From Zygnema cylindricum (Eukaryota; Streptophyta; Zygnematophyceae; Zygnematales; Zygnemataceae), in NCBI GenBank assembly GCA_037447655.1, contig JBBHKE010002948.1, positions 601,395-665,394 of the forward strand: DNA of 64,000 nt, given 5' to 3'. Both the position numbers and the translations under genes were made by a program. The notes below the pieces were generated by a model that was not told the DNA's origin, searched no databases, and saw only the letters and a list, made by a program, of their open reading frames with translations. Below, in pieces: positions 22,870 to 33,700 of the stretch (the first letter of the stretch is position 1; every line of letters starts with the position of its first letter).

Positions 22870-24320
22870 CAAAAAATTGAGCCACGACACGTTGGATAAT
22901 GAACATATGTGTCAAGATGGCAACCAACGGAAATCAAAAAATTTCGCACACAATATACGCATTCAAAAATCCAGCAGAAAATACAAACGAAATCTCGTAA
23001 CGCACTTTTGTAACGCTATTTTTGTTGTCACCCATTTGTCACGCTATTTTTGACAGCGCTCATTCGTCACGCGTAAAAAGAGGAACCCTAAAGAAATGCG
23101 GTGGTATCTCACAAAGCATCTGCGAAAAGTACAAAACCTGTGTTGAACGATGTACCGGATGGAAACGGACAAAACAAAACAAAACAAACTGTGTACTTCT
23201 CTTTGTCGTATTAAACAAAAACGGACAAAACATAACGAATTGTGTACACTTCCACGTCGCTTGAAATCGTTTGAAAAATTTCAAACAATACGGCACGCGC
23301 AAATATATGTTCCTATTTGTTTATAGAAAATCCCTAATTTTAAAACACATCGCGCATGTGTGTTAACATAAGGTTGAAGATGACGTTTTTTGTCGTAGAA
23401 GTGGGTCGAAAAACACAAGACGACAACATGTAGTACATCTTAAATTCGACGATGACGAAAAATGTACTTCTCTTTTTCTCTATTTTTTTGTACCGTTGAA
23501 ACTTACGCGGTACGGCTCTAAGTTTTACAAGAAAACGACAGAAAAAAACCCTTACTTAAGCACACAGAGACGCACCCTATAACATTTACCGGCGTGATTT
23601 CGGCAGACGCCGATTCGCCCAATATCCTAACAATGTCATGGCTCCCAAACGGAAAAGAAAATTGTAACTTATTTTCCAAAAACTTAGTTTTCATACCTTT
23701 CTAACCACACATTAAATCATATGTTGATCGCAACACTTATAATGGCCTTCACAATACCCATATCCATTATAAACTAACTATTTAAACAAAATCATGCTTG
23801 TTTTAAGTGTAATTCACTTTAATTTAGGACCGAGGGACGTTGGTTGATTTGTCACCGTTTATTAAATTTGTGTTATGATTGTAAAAAGAAGTATTGTTTT
23901 CGTTTTTTTAAGTGGCCAAAACAATTTACGCCCAATTATGGTTACACTATTATTGAAAATAACTGCGAGACTGGTCAAAAACCATCACAATAGTAAAAAA
24001 AGAATGTTTATTTTTTTTTAATCGTGCGGCTTCTCTCTTATACGGATACTCTGGTAATTGCGCTTATAATTGAGCTTACGTACTGGACACACATATTATT
24101 TTTAGTGTACGTTGGTGTTTGCTCAATACACCCTAGCCTTTAGGTCAAAGCTTCGTCGCCCTCATCTACCTTTAAAAGACGCTCTCGTTTTGCTCATGCG
24201 AACGTGTCTTTCAGTCAAATGGGGTCCCATTGCTTAGTTGCCCCCGTGGGCGAGATTTGATTTGGGCACACGACACTCGCTATCGCAAACGTTACTTTTT
24301 AAGGGGTTGTACTACGTTTA
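22870..24320. other. No gene recognised
   Basis: AT-rich with scattered GTAC motifs. The segment 23560-23635 is an inverted, diverged match to 8490-8530 inside the long-inverted-repeat element (shared GTTAGGATATTGGGCGAAT), so at least part of this stretch is a degraded relative of that element. Confidence 0.5.
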
Positions 24321-24404
24321 TTGAGAGCTTTCACATGTTATTCATTCGCAACCGATTTTTTTTTGTTCCATGGCGCCCATCTTATATCTAGTGACATCAT
24401 TGTG

Positions 24405-24660
24405 GAGAATCGTGCCCTGGTTACAGATGTTAGTCAAGTGGCTCGACATTTAAGAGCGGTCGTGCTTGGTGCTACTAGGAAGAAGAAGCGTGATTTTGCA
24501 CACCTCGATGCGATAAATGAATTTACTCTGACGGCAGTTGAGATGTTTGGTTGTTTGGAAGTTGCTATGGATGAGTCTCTCGGTACTTGTGCTCAACGTT
24601 ACTTGGAGAAGGGTGGGGGTTATTACTTTTCATCATCAACATTTACCTGTGGCTTTGAAG
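24405..24660 (+). CDS. Candidate exon of an unknown protein
   Basis: An open frame with balanced amino-acid use (VSQVARHLRAVVLGATRKKK, then AHLDAINEFTLTAVEMFG, then ESLGTCAQRYLEKGGGYY) ends at a good donor, GAA/GTGAGT near 24660. The start is uncertain: the frame is open from 24321, and an acceptor-like TATCTAG lies near 24402. No partner exon with matching phase was found, and no family is recognised. It could be an isolated captured exon. Confidence 0.35.
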
Positions 24661-24689
24661 TGAGTGCAATTTTCTATCTTTCTTAAACC

Positions 24690-25670
24690 TGTTATTGCTA
24701 TCATGGATCATCGACCCTTTCCTAAATCCCCCCATCATGCTCTGCCGGATGATCAAGAGAATTACGGGGATCCGGGGGATCGAGCCAATTAAGGAGCCGC
24801 TTTTATTACATGTTTAGCTATGTTGAGGTTTGGTTGGGTAGTTTTAGTTTCTGTTAAATAATTTGTTTTTGGTTTTGTGCTTGTTGTTCCTTTAGAGGTA
24901 TTTTGTTGGCTTGCGTTCTATTTTCCAGTTTCGCTTTTGCCATTCGTTTTTGTTTCCACGCATTCAATGGTTTAAGGTCGTGTTTTATCCATAAAGTACA
25001 AAAGTTTACGTTGTTGACACATGTAATAATTTTAGTCAAAAAGTACAAGGGATGTACGGAACTTAAGGGATTGTAAACAAAGAACCACAAGTACATGTGG
25101 AAACATCGAACCTTAAGGTAAGAACTATAGAAGCTAGGTGGTCATGGATTGGTTAGACATCGACCTGTGTCAATGACAAAAAAAAAAATACGCACCGAAA
25201 TACCGAAAGAACCAGCAACTACGCGGTCGCCGATATTCGGTTAAAACTGAACCGCGGTATGCCGAATGACAGTTGGGGTACTGTACACAACAATGCAGTA
25301 CAAAAAAGTACACCGTCTATCGCTATTACGCCTATTACTGCTGTGTTTTTTTCGGCCAATCAAAACATATTTTTACCGTGCACACCTTTCAGTTTGTCAG
25401 TCTGACGGTCGCGATTGAGAGTCGAGATTCTCATTTCCATGTGGCGGCTCAAATCGAAAGCTGGACAGGTGTGCAGCGATGTAAGATATTTTGTGTCGAG
25501 AAAAATCTTAGATTTTTTCGTGCACACTTGTCAAATTATCAATCCGGCGGTTGCGATTGAACGGTAAGATTCTCACCTTCCAATTGGCGGTCCCTCCGAA
25601 AATTGGACAAGTGTGCACGGGAAAAGATGTTTTTAGGTGGCGAAACACATACTGACACTAATAGTGATAA
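24690..25670. other. No gene recognised
   Basis: AT-rich. Contains a loose repeat pair around 25380-25470 and 25520-25615 (GTGCACAC, TCGCGATTGA / TTGCGATTGA, GATTCTCA, GGCGG motifs in the same order), likely a small degraded tandem duplication. Confidence 0.45.
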
Positions 25671-25688
25671 ACAGAGTACTTTACAGTA

Positions 25689-25887
25689 CACCTTGAATCG
25701 TTATCAGCATATAGAAATTGTTAGTGTAAAGAAAAAATTAGCGTCATTCATTCTAATTTAGTGCGAGGAGACGTGGCAGATTATGGTCCACGTCCTTAAA
25801 TAGTGTAATTTATTATATTTAAGGTATCAACGTCAAAATTTTGGGATGCCGATATAGCGTACATAAGGCTAATAACGATTCACGGTG
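25689..25887 (+). mobile_element. Tc1/mariner-like MITE (199 bp), same family as 6385-6583
   Basis: TA/CACCTTGAATCGTTATCA at the left and TAATAACGATTCACGGTG/TA at the right. The interior (GGAGACGTGGCAGATTATGG, AAAATTTTGGGATGCCGATA) matches 6385-6583 read in reverse, and both are 199 bp. Confidence 0.88.
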
Positions 25888-25899
25888 TACTGTACAGTA

Positions 25900-26114
25900 C
25901 ACCGCCAATCGTTATTAGCGTTGTGGACGCTAATTCTGTCCCGCTTTTTTTTTTTTTATTCTCAAATAGAATTATCCACACTGTTTAAAAAAACCCTAAT
26001 TCCTAATTAGAATAGACAATTTCTTCGAAAATTTTCAAATTCCCAATTAGCGTAAACCACGCTAATTATTCGTATACGCTAAAAAAACTTACACGCTAAT
26101 AACGATTGGCGGTG
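25900..26114. mobile_element. Tc1/mariner-like MITE (215 bp) next to the previous one
   Basis: TA/CACCGCCAATCGTTATTAGC and its near-exact inverse GCTAATAACGATTGGCGGTG/TA. It is separated from the preceding MITE by TA-CTGTACAG-TA only. Interior TTCTCAAATAGAATTATCC and CCTAATTAGAAT motifs; no coding capacity. Confidence 0.9.
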
Positions 26115-26118
26115 TACT

Positions 26119-26521
26119 GTTCCGTGTCAGATTTGCGACGCTTTGTCGCGTTCCCTAAGATTGTGAAATGAATACTGTTACTACCGTGTCAGATTTGCGA
26201 CGCCTTGTCGCATTTTCTAAGATTTGCGAAAAAAATAGTGTTACTACCGTGTCAGATTTGCGACGCTAATCATGATGCCACGTACTTCCACGATACCAAA
26301 GAGTACAAAGTACAAAATGTTGGATTGTATGGACAGTACAATTTTTTCATTTTTTTTGGTTTTTTGGTTGACCGACCGTAGCCGACCTTTTTATCTTTTA
26401 TATTGAATCAACCGACCGCAATCGCCCGACCCTCAAAATTTGGCAACCGAATTCGTTCCGGATCCGGCCCAGGCGGTCGGTTAACGGTCGGTCACGGTTT
26501 CGGTTGGCCGTTTGCGACCTG
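26119..26521. mobile_element. hAT family B fragment (right half)
   Basis: Begins inside the 60-bp tandem units (GTGTCAGATTTGCGACGC twice), continues through the CGTACTTCCACGATACCAAAG and ACCGACCG subterminal region, and ends at a slightly degenerate right end CCGTTTGCGACCTGTG. The left end is missing; the breakpoint abuts the MITE ending at 26114. Confidence 0.85.
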
Positions 26522-26532
26522 TGGTAATGATG

Positions 26533-26592
26533 TAGTGTTGTGTATCGGTAGGGTTTTGCCGATATCCGATATGTCCCTATTTTGGCTTATAA
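26533..26592. mobile_element. hAT family A left-end fragment
   Basis: TAGTGTTGTGTATCGGTAGG followed by TTTTGCCGATATCCGATATG, the same opening as the element at 5819. The match stops after about 60 bases at the edge of the next MITE. Confidence 0.8.
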
Positions 26593-26610
26593 CTACAAAA
26601 CAGTACAGTA

Positions 26611-27140
26611 CACCGTCAATCGCTTTTAGAGTAAAGGAATAAATAGCGTAAAATAAAAATTAGTGTTATTAACACTAATCGGGATTTTTTTTTTTTGAAA
26701 AAAAATATATATGCTAATTAATCCCTAACTGTAATTTGTGTTGTCCTGAATAATAAACACCCGCCCTTTCAATGTCTACAATAATATGTGTATTCGTACA
26801 AAATCTGACAATACGTACGCCGTCGCGCTGTTCACACGATCGACGGACGAACATATGAGAACGTGATTTTTGTCGACGAGTTTGCATCTCTTTTGTGCGC
26901 ATTAATGTTAAGTGTCTTTTTATGCCTTTGTAATTCAAAAAGTACCATTTCGTACGAAAATATCCTGTCCGTACGCCACACTATTTCTATCGCAGTGTAC
27001 TTCCATTATTAACGCTAATTGAAAAAAAACCCTAATTAGAATAATGGAAAAAATATAATTATGGATTGTATTTCGGGTTTTTTATTTTTGAAAAAAGGGC
27101 ACCGAATTGGCGTTATATACTCTAATAGCGATTGACGGTG
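26611..27140. mobile_element. TA-flanked inverted-repeat element (530 bp), mariner-like
   Basis: TA/CACCGTCAATCGCTTTTAGA at the left and TCTAATAGCGATTGACGGTG/TA at the right. It is longer than its neighbours and contains further CTAATTAGAAT-type inner ends, so a second element may be nested. Another element of the group starts directly at 27143 (CACCGTGAATCGCTATTAGC). Confidence 0.75.
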
Positions 27141-27142
27141 TA

Positions 27143-30100
27143 CACCGTGAATCGCTATTAGCGTACATGACGCTTAATGGGGTACCTCATTTTTTGGGGC
27201 AAATTCTCAAATAGAATAAAGTACGCTAAATGTTTTTGCACGTTATTTGAGGTACCCCGCTCAATACGGTTCATAACTGTAATTTAGTGCCCTTTTAAAT
27301 AGTTTGGTGTACGGACTGCTAGATTTGTACTATGTCGTACATTTCTAAATATAAAAGTACAGAAAATCTAAGAATATATAATTGCGTAAATATTTTCCGG
27401 CATACGCAGATGTAAAAAAAACGCGACGGCGTACGATTTGAACAATTTCGTACATCTACAAGCTTTAGTGTGGACATATTATGTGCCGAATTTTTTTACA
27501 AAGCAGTTTACAAATTAGAGTACATGATAAATTAGTATCATGGTGTACCCGAAAAAACACAATTTACCGTAAAGTACGCTAATTGTAGGTAAGGTAAGGT
27601 ACAGTACAGTACACCGCGAATCGTAATTAGAGTAAATTACTCTAATTCAGTCGCTCGAAATTTCGACTCTATCACATCAAATAGAGTAATCGATTCTAAT
27701 TTTTTTATTATTCTAATTTAGGTGAGGTTAAATTAGCGTAAAAAATTATAAAATATGTTATTTTAAATAGTGTGGAATACGGACGACATCTGACCGTGCA
27801 AAATTGTATTTTTGTAAGTAAAAAGGTACAAAAAATGAGTTAATAGAATCGCGCTCGCACGTGAAATCGCACTAAACAAAAAAATCAATCACATCGAAAA
27901 AAGCCGTTCGCATAACTCTCGTCCGTCGACAGCATCGTCGTCAGTGTGAACATTAACTGACATTCAATGCGACAAATATTATTTGCGTCATAATGACGTC
28001 AATTCTATACCCGACTGACACATTTTGTACGTATACGTAATTTAGTGTTCATAATTATCGCGCACATAATTATCGCCGACATAACCCAATATAGAATAAC
28101 TAAATAAATTAGAGTAAACTTCATAGTTGAAAAAGCTCTTTAAACGGAATCCTTACGGTTGGTTAGACTTAACAAAAGCGATTGAGGAATGGCTCGGGAG
28201 ACTAAGTGTTCAAGAATGAGAAGGATTGCGAGGATTCGAGGGTGAGGTTTTCCTCTTACTCTCACTTTTTTTTTCTTTTCTTTCCTTTCCTTTACGCCTC
28301 CTGTTCATTATTTTTTTCCCCGGCAGGTTGTCAGTTTGTACCCATTGTAGATCTGTCTTATTTCAGGATATACATCTCAATAAAAATGTGAATAAGTTTT
28401 TTTTTGGACATTGGATCAAGTTGTGATGCTTTCGATGATATTTTTCCGATTCAGGAAAGTTTTTTTTTTTTCAAGAAAATGCTTCGTCTTTAATATTTTT
28501 TGTCCTTTTAGTCTTTTGGTAAATGTCTCTACATTCATGTCTAATAAAAAGCTGGGAATTTCGGAAGGCCGGCAATCTTTTTGATTGGTGATAGTCCACA
28601 CTATTTTTAGGATCTTACTATTTTGATTTGTGGCCGTGTATTTGTGCAATTTGTTCTTTATTCGCAACACATTTGTGTGGAAATCAATGTTTCTTTTTAT
28701 GCTTTTATTTTGTTGATCAAATCACTAAAAAGAATGACATATCGAAAATGTCTCAATCTGTCGGAGATTCATTTAAAAAACAAGAATCTCAAACTTTGAA
28801 CCGAAAAATTTCAAAAAATAATGGAGATGATAGTCAAACATGTTTTTCAGTTTTCAGTGTCAGTTTTTCAAAATTGTGGTTTGCATAAGCATAATTTCAG
28901 TTGGTTTTTTTTTGGCAATTTTTGTTACATGTCTTTTTTAACAGGTTTTTTGTGCGATATTTTCGCACACAACTATTTATTACAATAATTAGGTGTGGGA
29001 ATTCAAATAAACTGAAAATTTCGTATGCTTACAGATGTAAATAACTAAAAAGACCTTTCATGTTTCGACTTTTTTGACCTATTTTTTTTCAAATGTTGCA
29101 AGTATAAACTTTTAATTTCGTTTCGTCTTTTCCTTTTTATTTCCATGTACTCATATGGTTTACAAACACACGCTTTTAATAAATTTTACTACTTTTTATG
29201 TAATGTGCAAAATTCAATGTCTGTACAATATTCATATATGGGACAAAAAAATTCAGAGCTCTATTATCTCTCCAGGGAGATCGTCAAATTTTTGTAGAAA
29301 TACGAATATCCGACCAAAAAAATGTTTCCCTTATTTTTCGCATTAATATTGGGGAAAGGAAAGTTGTGACCTGTCGTAGCCTACCGGGATTTGATTTTCT
29401 TGTTGGTAATATCTGTATGGTACCGTACCACATTGTACCTTGCAGTCGCAGTGCATCATCATTATCTACCGTACAATCGCATGCCATCATCATATCTTAC
29501 AATCCGTACTGTACCAACAGCCACATTGTATTATTGTACTCTAGTACCAGTCGCATTATATCATCGTATTGTACATTGTACCGTACATCCGATTCCGACA
29601 TCATATCGTACAGTGCGCTCTCATTGCATCTCCGTACTGTCCGTCCAGTCGCATTACATCTCAAAGGCGGATAACGCGTATTAAATTAGTAATAGATCTG
29701 CGCATGGTATCGATGTCAGACGAAAGATATCGTAATTTATATTTGGTATGTGACGTGGGCCAATAATAAGCCACACTATTTGTGGTTCGCTGTTGCTTTT
29801 CGTAATTTTATTAGGCAAAACTCAAATGTTGTCGTTTTTCTTGCCGCAAAAAAGTATTTTTTGTCCTTTGGATATGATACTCGCACCATACATAAGGGAA
29901 AAAAAAAAAAAAAAAGTGGACGATGACAGGACTCAATAAATTTATGTTTTTATTGCAGACCGAAAAATTGATCAAATTATAATTAATCAGCTAAAAAAAA
30001 AAAATCCATTGTGGAATACTACAAGAGAAAAAAAACCCAAAAAACAGTTACAAAAGGCAAAAGAAATCAAAATCCAATTTTGGATGTGACACTTTGTTAC

Positions 30101-30344
30101 GTCACGCTTGCAAAAACTCGTATCTACATTTATGTACATTTTTTAATCTATAAATATTCAAAATCCAGTAAATGAATTTTAGAAACATGAAACGCTCAAG
30201 TTCTCTAAGAGCTTAAAAATATCTAAAAAAGAATGATGGATATAAATTAACAATTACTAAATCATTTGATTTAAAAGAAAACTTATGGGAACTTTTTCTT
30301 GTCGATTTGTCTTTTCTTTCTTTTTCTTACGAAGAATAACTCTT
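27143..30344. other. AT-rich stretch with degraded MITEs and simple repeats, no gene
   Basis: MITE left ends at 27143 and about 27612 (TA/CACCGCGAATCGTAATTAGA) have no clear right ends. 29410-29670 is a degenerate repeat of GTACCGTAC / TCGCATTACATCATC motifs about 25-30 bases apart. Homopolymer A and T runs are frequent. Frames here are repeat artefacts. Confidence 0.55.
29410..29670 (+). repeat. Degenerate minisatellite rich in GTAC and TCGCAT
   Basis: Alternating CCGTACNNTCGCAT and CATCATATC(G/T)TAC motifs. Overlapping open frames on + are low-complexity (S, Y, I, V rich) and are not treated as genes. Confidence 0.65.
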
Positions 30345-30689
30345 TTATTCTTCTCGGAATGACCAAGAAAACGTTGATTTTTTCGACAAACCGGCCCGTT
30401 TCCGGGCAGATAAAATTTCCCGGACAAAACTTGAATTAGGTTTTTTACCTTTTCTCGAACCCACGCAGGAAGGTGGCGGTAAAATAAGAATTTCGGCTTG
30501 AATTAAAGTTAATTTGTCGAGAATTCCCTGAAAAATAAAAATAAAAAAGGGGAAAAAAAAGAATTTACATAAAGAAACATCGTCTTGGTTTTAAAATTTC
30601 TGGTCAACAAGAAAAAAAAAATCACAATTTACAAATGATGGAGGTAAAAAAAAAAAAAACTTCTTGAACCATTATGGGAAAAAAAAAGG

Positions 30690-30720
<31 letters not shown>

Positions 30721-33700
30721 GGATCTTCTTTGAAAAACAAAACCACAAATGAGACTTAAAATAGTTTTTTTTTTTTTTGAAGTGCTCAAGCTTACCGAGA
30801 TTCCGGAATCCACTTCCACAACTTTAGGATCGTATTTTTCCCAAGTAACAGGTTGCAACTCCTCAAAAATTTCCTAAAAAAAATAAAAAAAATAAATCAA
30901 ATAAAATCAACCTCTTTATGCGATACGGCGATTTCTTTTACCCATCGATAATCAATATCTTCTATATCGGCCGTGATATCCCATGCACCTTCCTATAGTC
31001 TACAGAGAATCTGAACTGTCCAATTTTTTTACGAACGGTTCAGATATGGTGAAGTCACATTGTAGATGGTGACGTCAAATTTTAAATGGTACTGGTCTCA
31101 AGTGGTGTACAATTATCAAAAACTTTAGTGTGGTACACCGTATTTTAGAGTTAGTAAATTATTAAACTAAACACTTTAATACAATTAACCACACTCAACT
31201 ATGTTTTGCCACATGGCAAATTATGGGCCGTTTGACTAAATAGCCGTTATTAACACTAATTTACAGTTTTGGGTCAAAAAAAAACCCACCCGAATTAAAG
31301 TGATAAAAACTAATAGTGATGGTTAGTGTACTTTTTAACGAGATTTTACTGTACCTTCTAATTAAAATACTGTTTCTATGTACTATTTACTTATTATGTA
31401 TACTGTATCACATAAGAAAATGTTAATGACCTTGATATGATACAACAACCGTTTTTTTTTTTTTTGCCATTTAAAACATTTTCTTTTTCATATGCACCTG
31501 CCCAATTTTCTTTGACAAAAAAAGGAATTTTGCGAAATGCCTCGATATCGCGATTATTTTTTAAAAGTTTCGATGTACCACATTAATAATTGTCAAAATG
31601 TTGAAAACAAATGGTTACTTAAAAAGAATACAATAATAAATAGATGTTGATGACAAAAAATAAAGCTATAAGACGAACCTATAAAAAACCGAGAGCTAAT
31701 TTTCAGCTTCCCCAAAAAATACCTCATTATGACTAAATCCTAAACTTTTTTCTTTATTATATTCTACTCTATTTATTTATTTACTTTTTTTTTTTTTTTT
31801 TGAAGGTTTAAATACCACTTATTAGGAGAAGCCTCAGATCGTGATTTACGTTTCAATAAATCGAGGCATTCTTAGTATTAATTAAACATTATTTTTCTAT
31901 AAACCTCGAAAATGAGGAGGGAAAGAAAAAAAAAGTGGTGTGTTTTAAATACGGTCGTCTTTCTTTTCCGTTTCCTAGTGTTGGGTATCGAGGACCACTT
32001 GCCGATATTCGATATGTACCGAATTTTAGGTACCCGATAATCAATGTATCGCTTCGATATATCGAAACGTTAAATATCGCAATATTTAGCCGATATATCG
32101 AAGCTCCTTTTCCAGATTTTATTACTATTCGTGCTACTGCTGCTAGTACTAGTGGTTCTGCTAGTACCAGTACTAGTGCTACTGAATTTTCCATGTCTAC
32201 TGTTTCCATACCTGGAAGCAGTTGAGTGTCATCTTCCTCTTCACCTCCCATGCTGCCTCCCATCCCCTGGGAATCCATGGAGAAAGCTAAAAATGTAACC
32301 TTTCTATAATACTAATCGCTGGAAATGGATAAGCATTAATGTAATGCAATCTGCCTGCAGATTGGTAGGTATTCCTGGCTGAAAGCCTGAAACGAACAGT
32401 CTGCAATTTTTTTTTAAGTGTGAACTTTTCGTACGTGAAGTTCTGTACGTACTAAATAAGAAATTATATGAATTACAGAAGTAGTAATTTTTCGCTGGTT
32501 ACATTTTGCGGAGTCTACCTTGAAGTAACGGAACGAAAATCACGTCGTACGTGGCGTATCAGACAATTTGTCTTTTTCGATAAAATAACATATTACATAA
32601 AATATTAAATTTAAAAAATACTATATATCGCGAAATATATCTCGATAATTTATGTTGGTCCCGGTACGATATATCGAGGAGTCTGTTTGATCGATAATCG
32701 ATATATCGAATATCGAGATTATCGCGATATGATTTTACCCGATACCCAACACTACCGTTTCCCCCTTTTCCCTTTCCTTTTTCCCTTTTATTTTCCCTTT
32801 CTTATTTTCTTTGTTTTCCTTATTTTCCCATTTTTTGAAAGGAGACATACTTGTAAAACTTCCACGATTAAACCTTTTTTCTCAAATCTGGAAAAGCTTG
32901 ATGACATCGTTCTCCTGCAAAAGGACAAAAAAAGAGAAAAAAAAAAAAAAAAAAATTAAGAGAAAAAAAGAGAAAAAAATAAGAGAAAAAAAGAGAAAAA
33001 AAGAAGAGAAAAAAAAGAAAAAAAAAGAGAGCGACATTTGAGTTTTCAGAAAAAGAAAAATCATATTTGAATAAGGGACCAGTTGCTCAATACCCAAAAA
33101 TTGGGAGGGAGAGGGAGAGGGAGAGGGGAAGAGCGAGAGGGAAGGGGAAGGGGGAGGACTGGGAGAAAGGGAGAGGGAGGGACAGGGGAAGGAGAGAGCG
33201 AGAGGGACGAAGATACATGCATGTCTACCTGTCATTTCCCTAGGGCAGTTGAAACAAATGGAAGTGGGAGGAGGAGAGGGAAAAAGGGAGGGGGAGGGAG
33301 GAGGAAAGGGGGAGGGGGGGAGGGGAAGGGGAGAGGTAGGGAGAGGGCGAGAGAAATGAATGAGTTCAACAAATTCTAAGCAGTTAAAAAAAAAAAAAAT
33401 CGACATTTTTGACTGGACTCACCCTTTGGTTGGACTTAAATCGGCTGCAAAAAAAAAAGTTTTTAATTTGTGTTTCAACATTGTGGTACGAACTGTCTCA
33501 ATTAATCCATTTTTGCAAACTTCGAGTACATTTGATGAAAATTGACTCATTAATAGTCTCTCGGTCCTCCAATGCATTCCCAAAAATCGCCGGCCCAATT
33601 TCTCTGATTGAAATTCGGAAACTCGATTCTGTAAATTTTCACCTCCAAAATTCCCACCTCGTGCCCGTTCCTTGTTGAGGAAGTAGAAAGTAAAACGTGG

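Noticed and set aside
29366-29766. Overlapping + frames rich in S, Y, I and V
   Set aside because: Degenerate GTAC-type repeat; no start context or family motif.
31801-31880. Minus-strand segment reading ECLDLLKRKSRSEASPNKW
   Set aside because: Looked like an extra exon of the glycosyltransferase, but its phase fits neither neighbour, and exon 5 joins exon 6 directly in phase.
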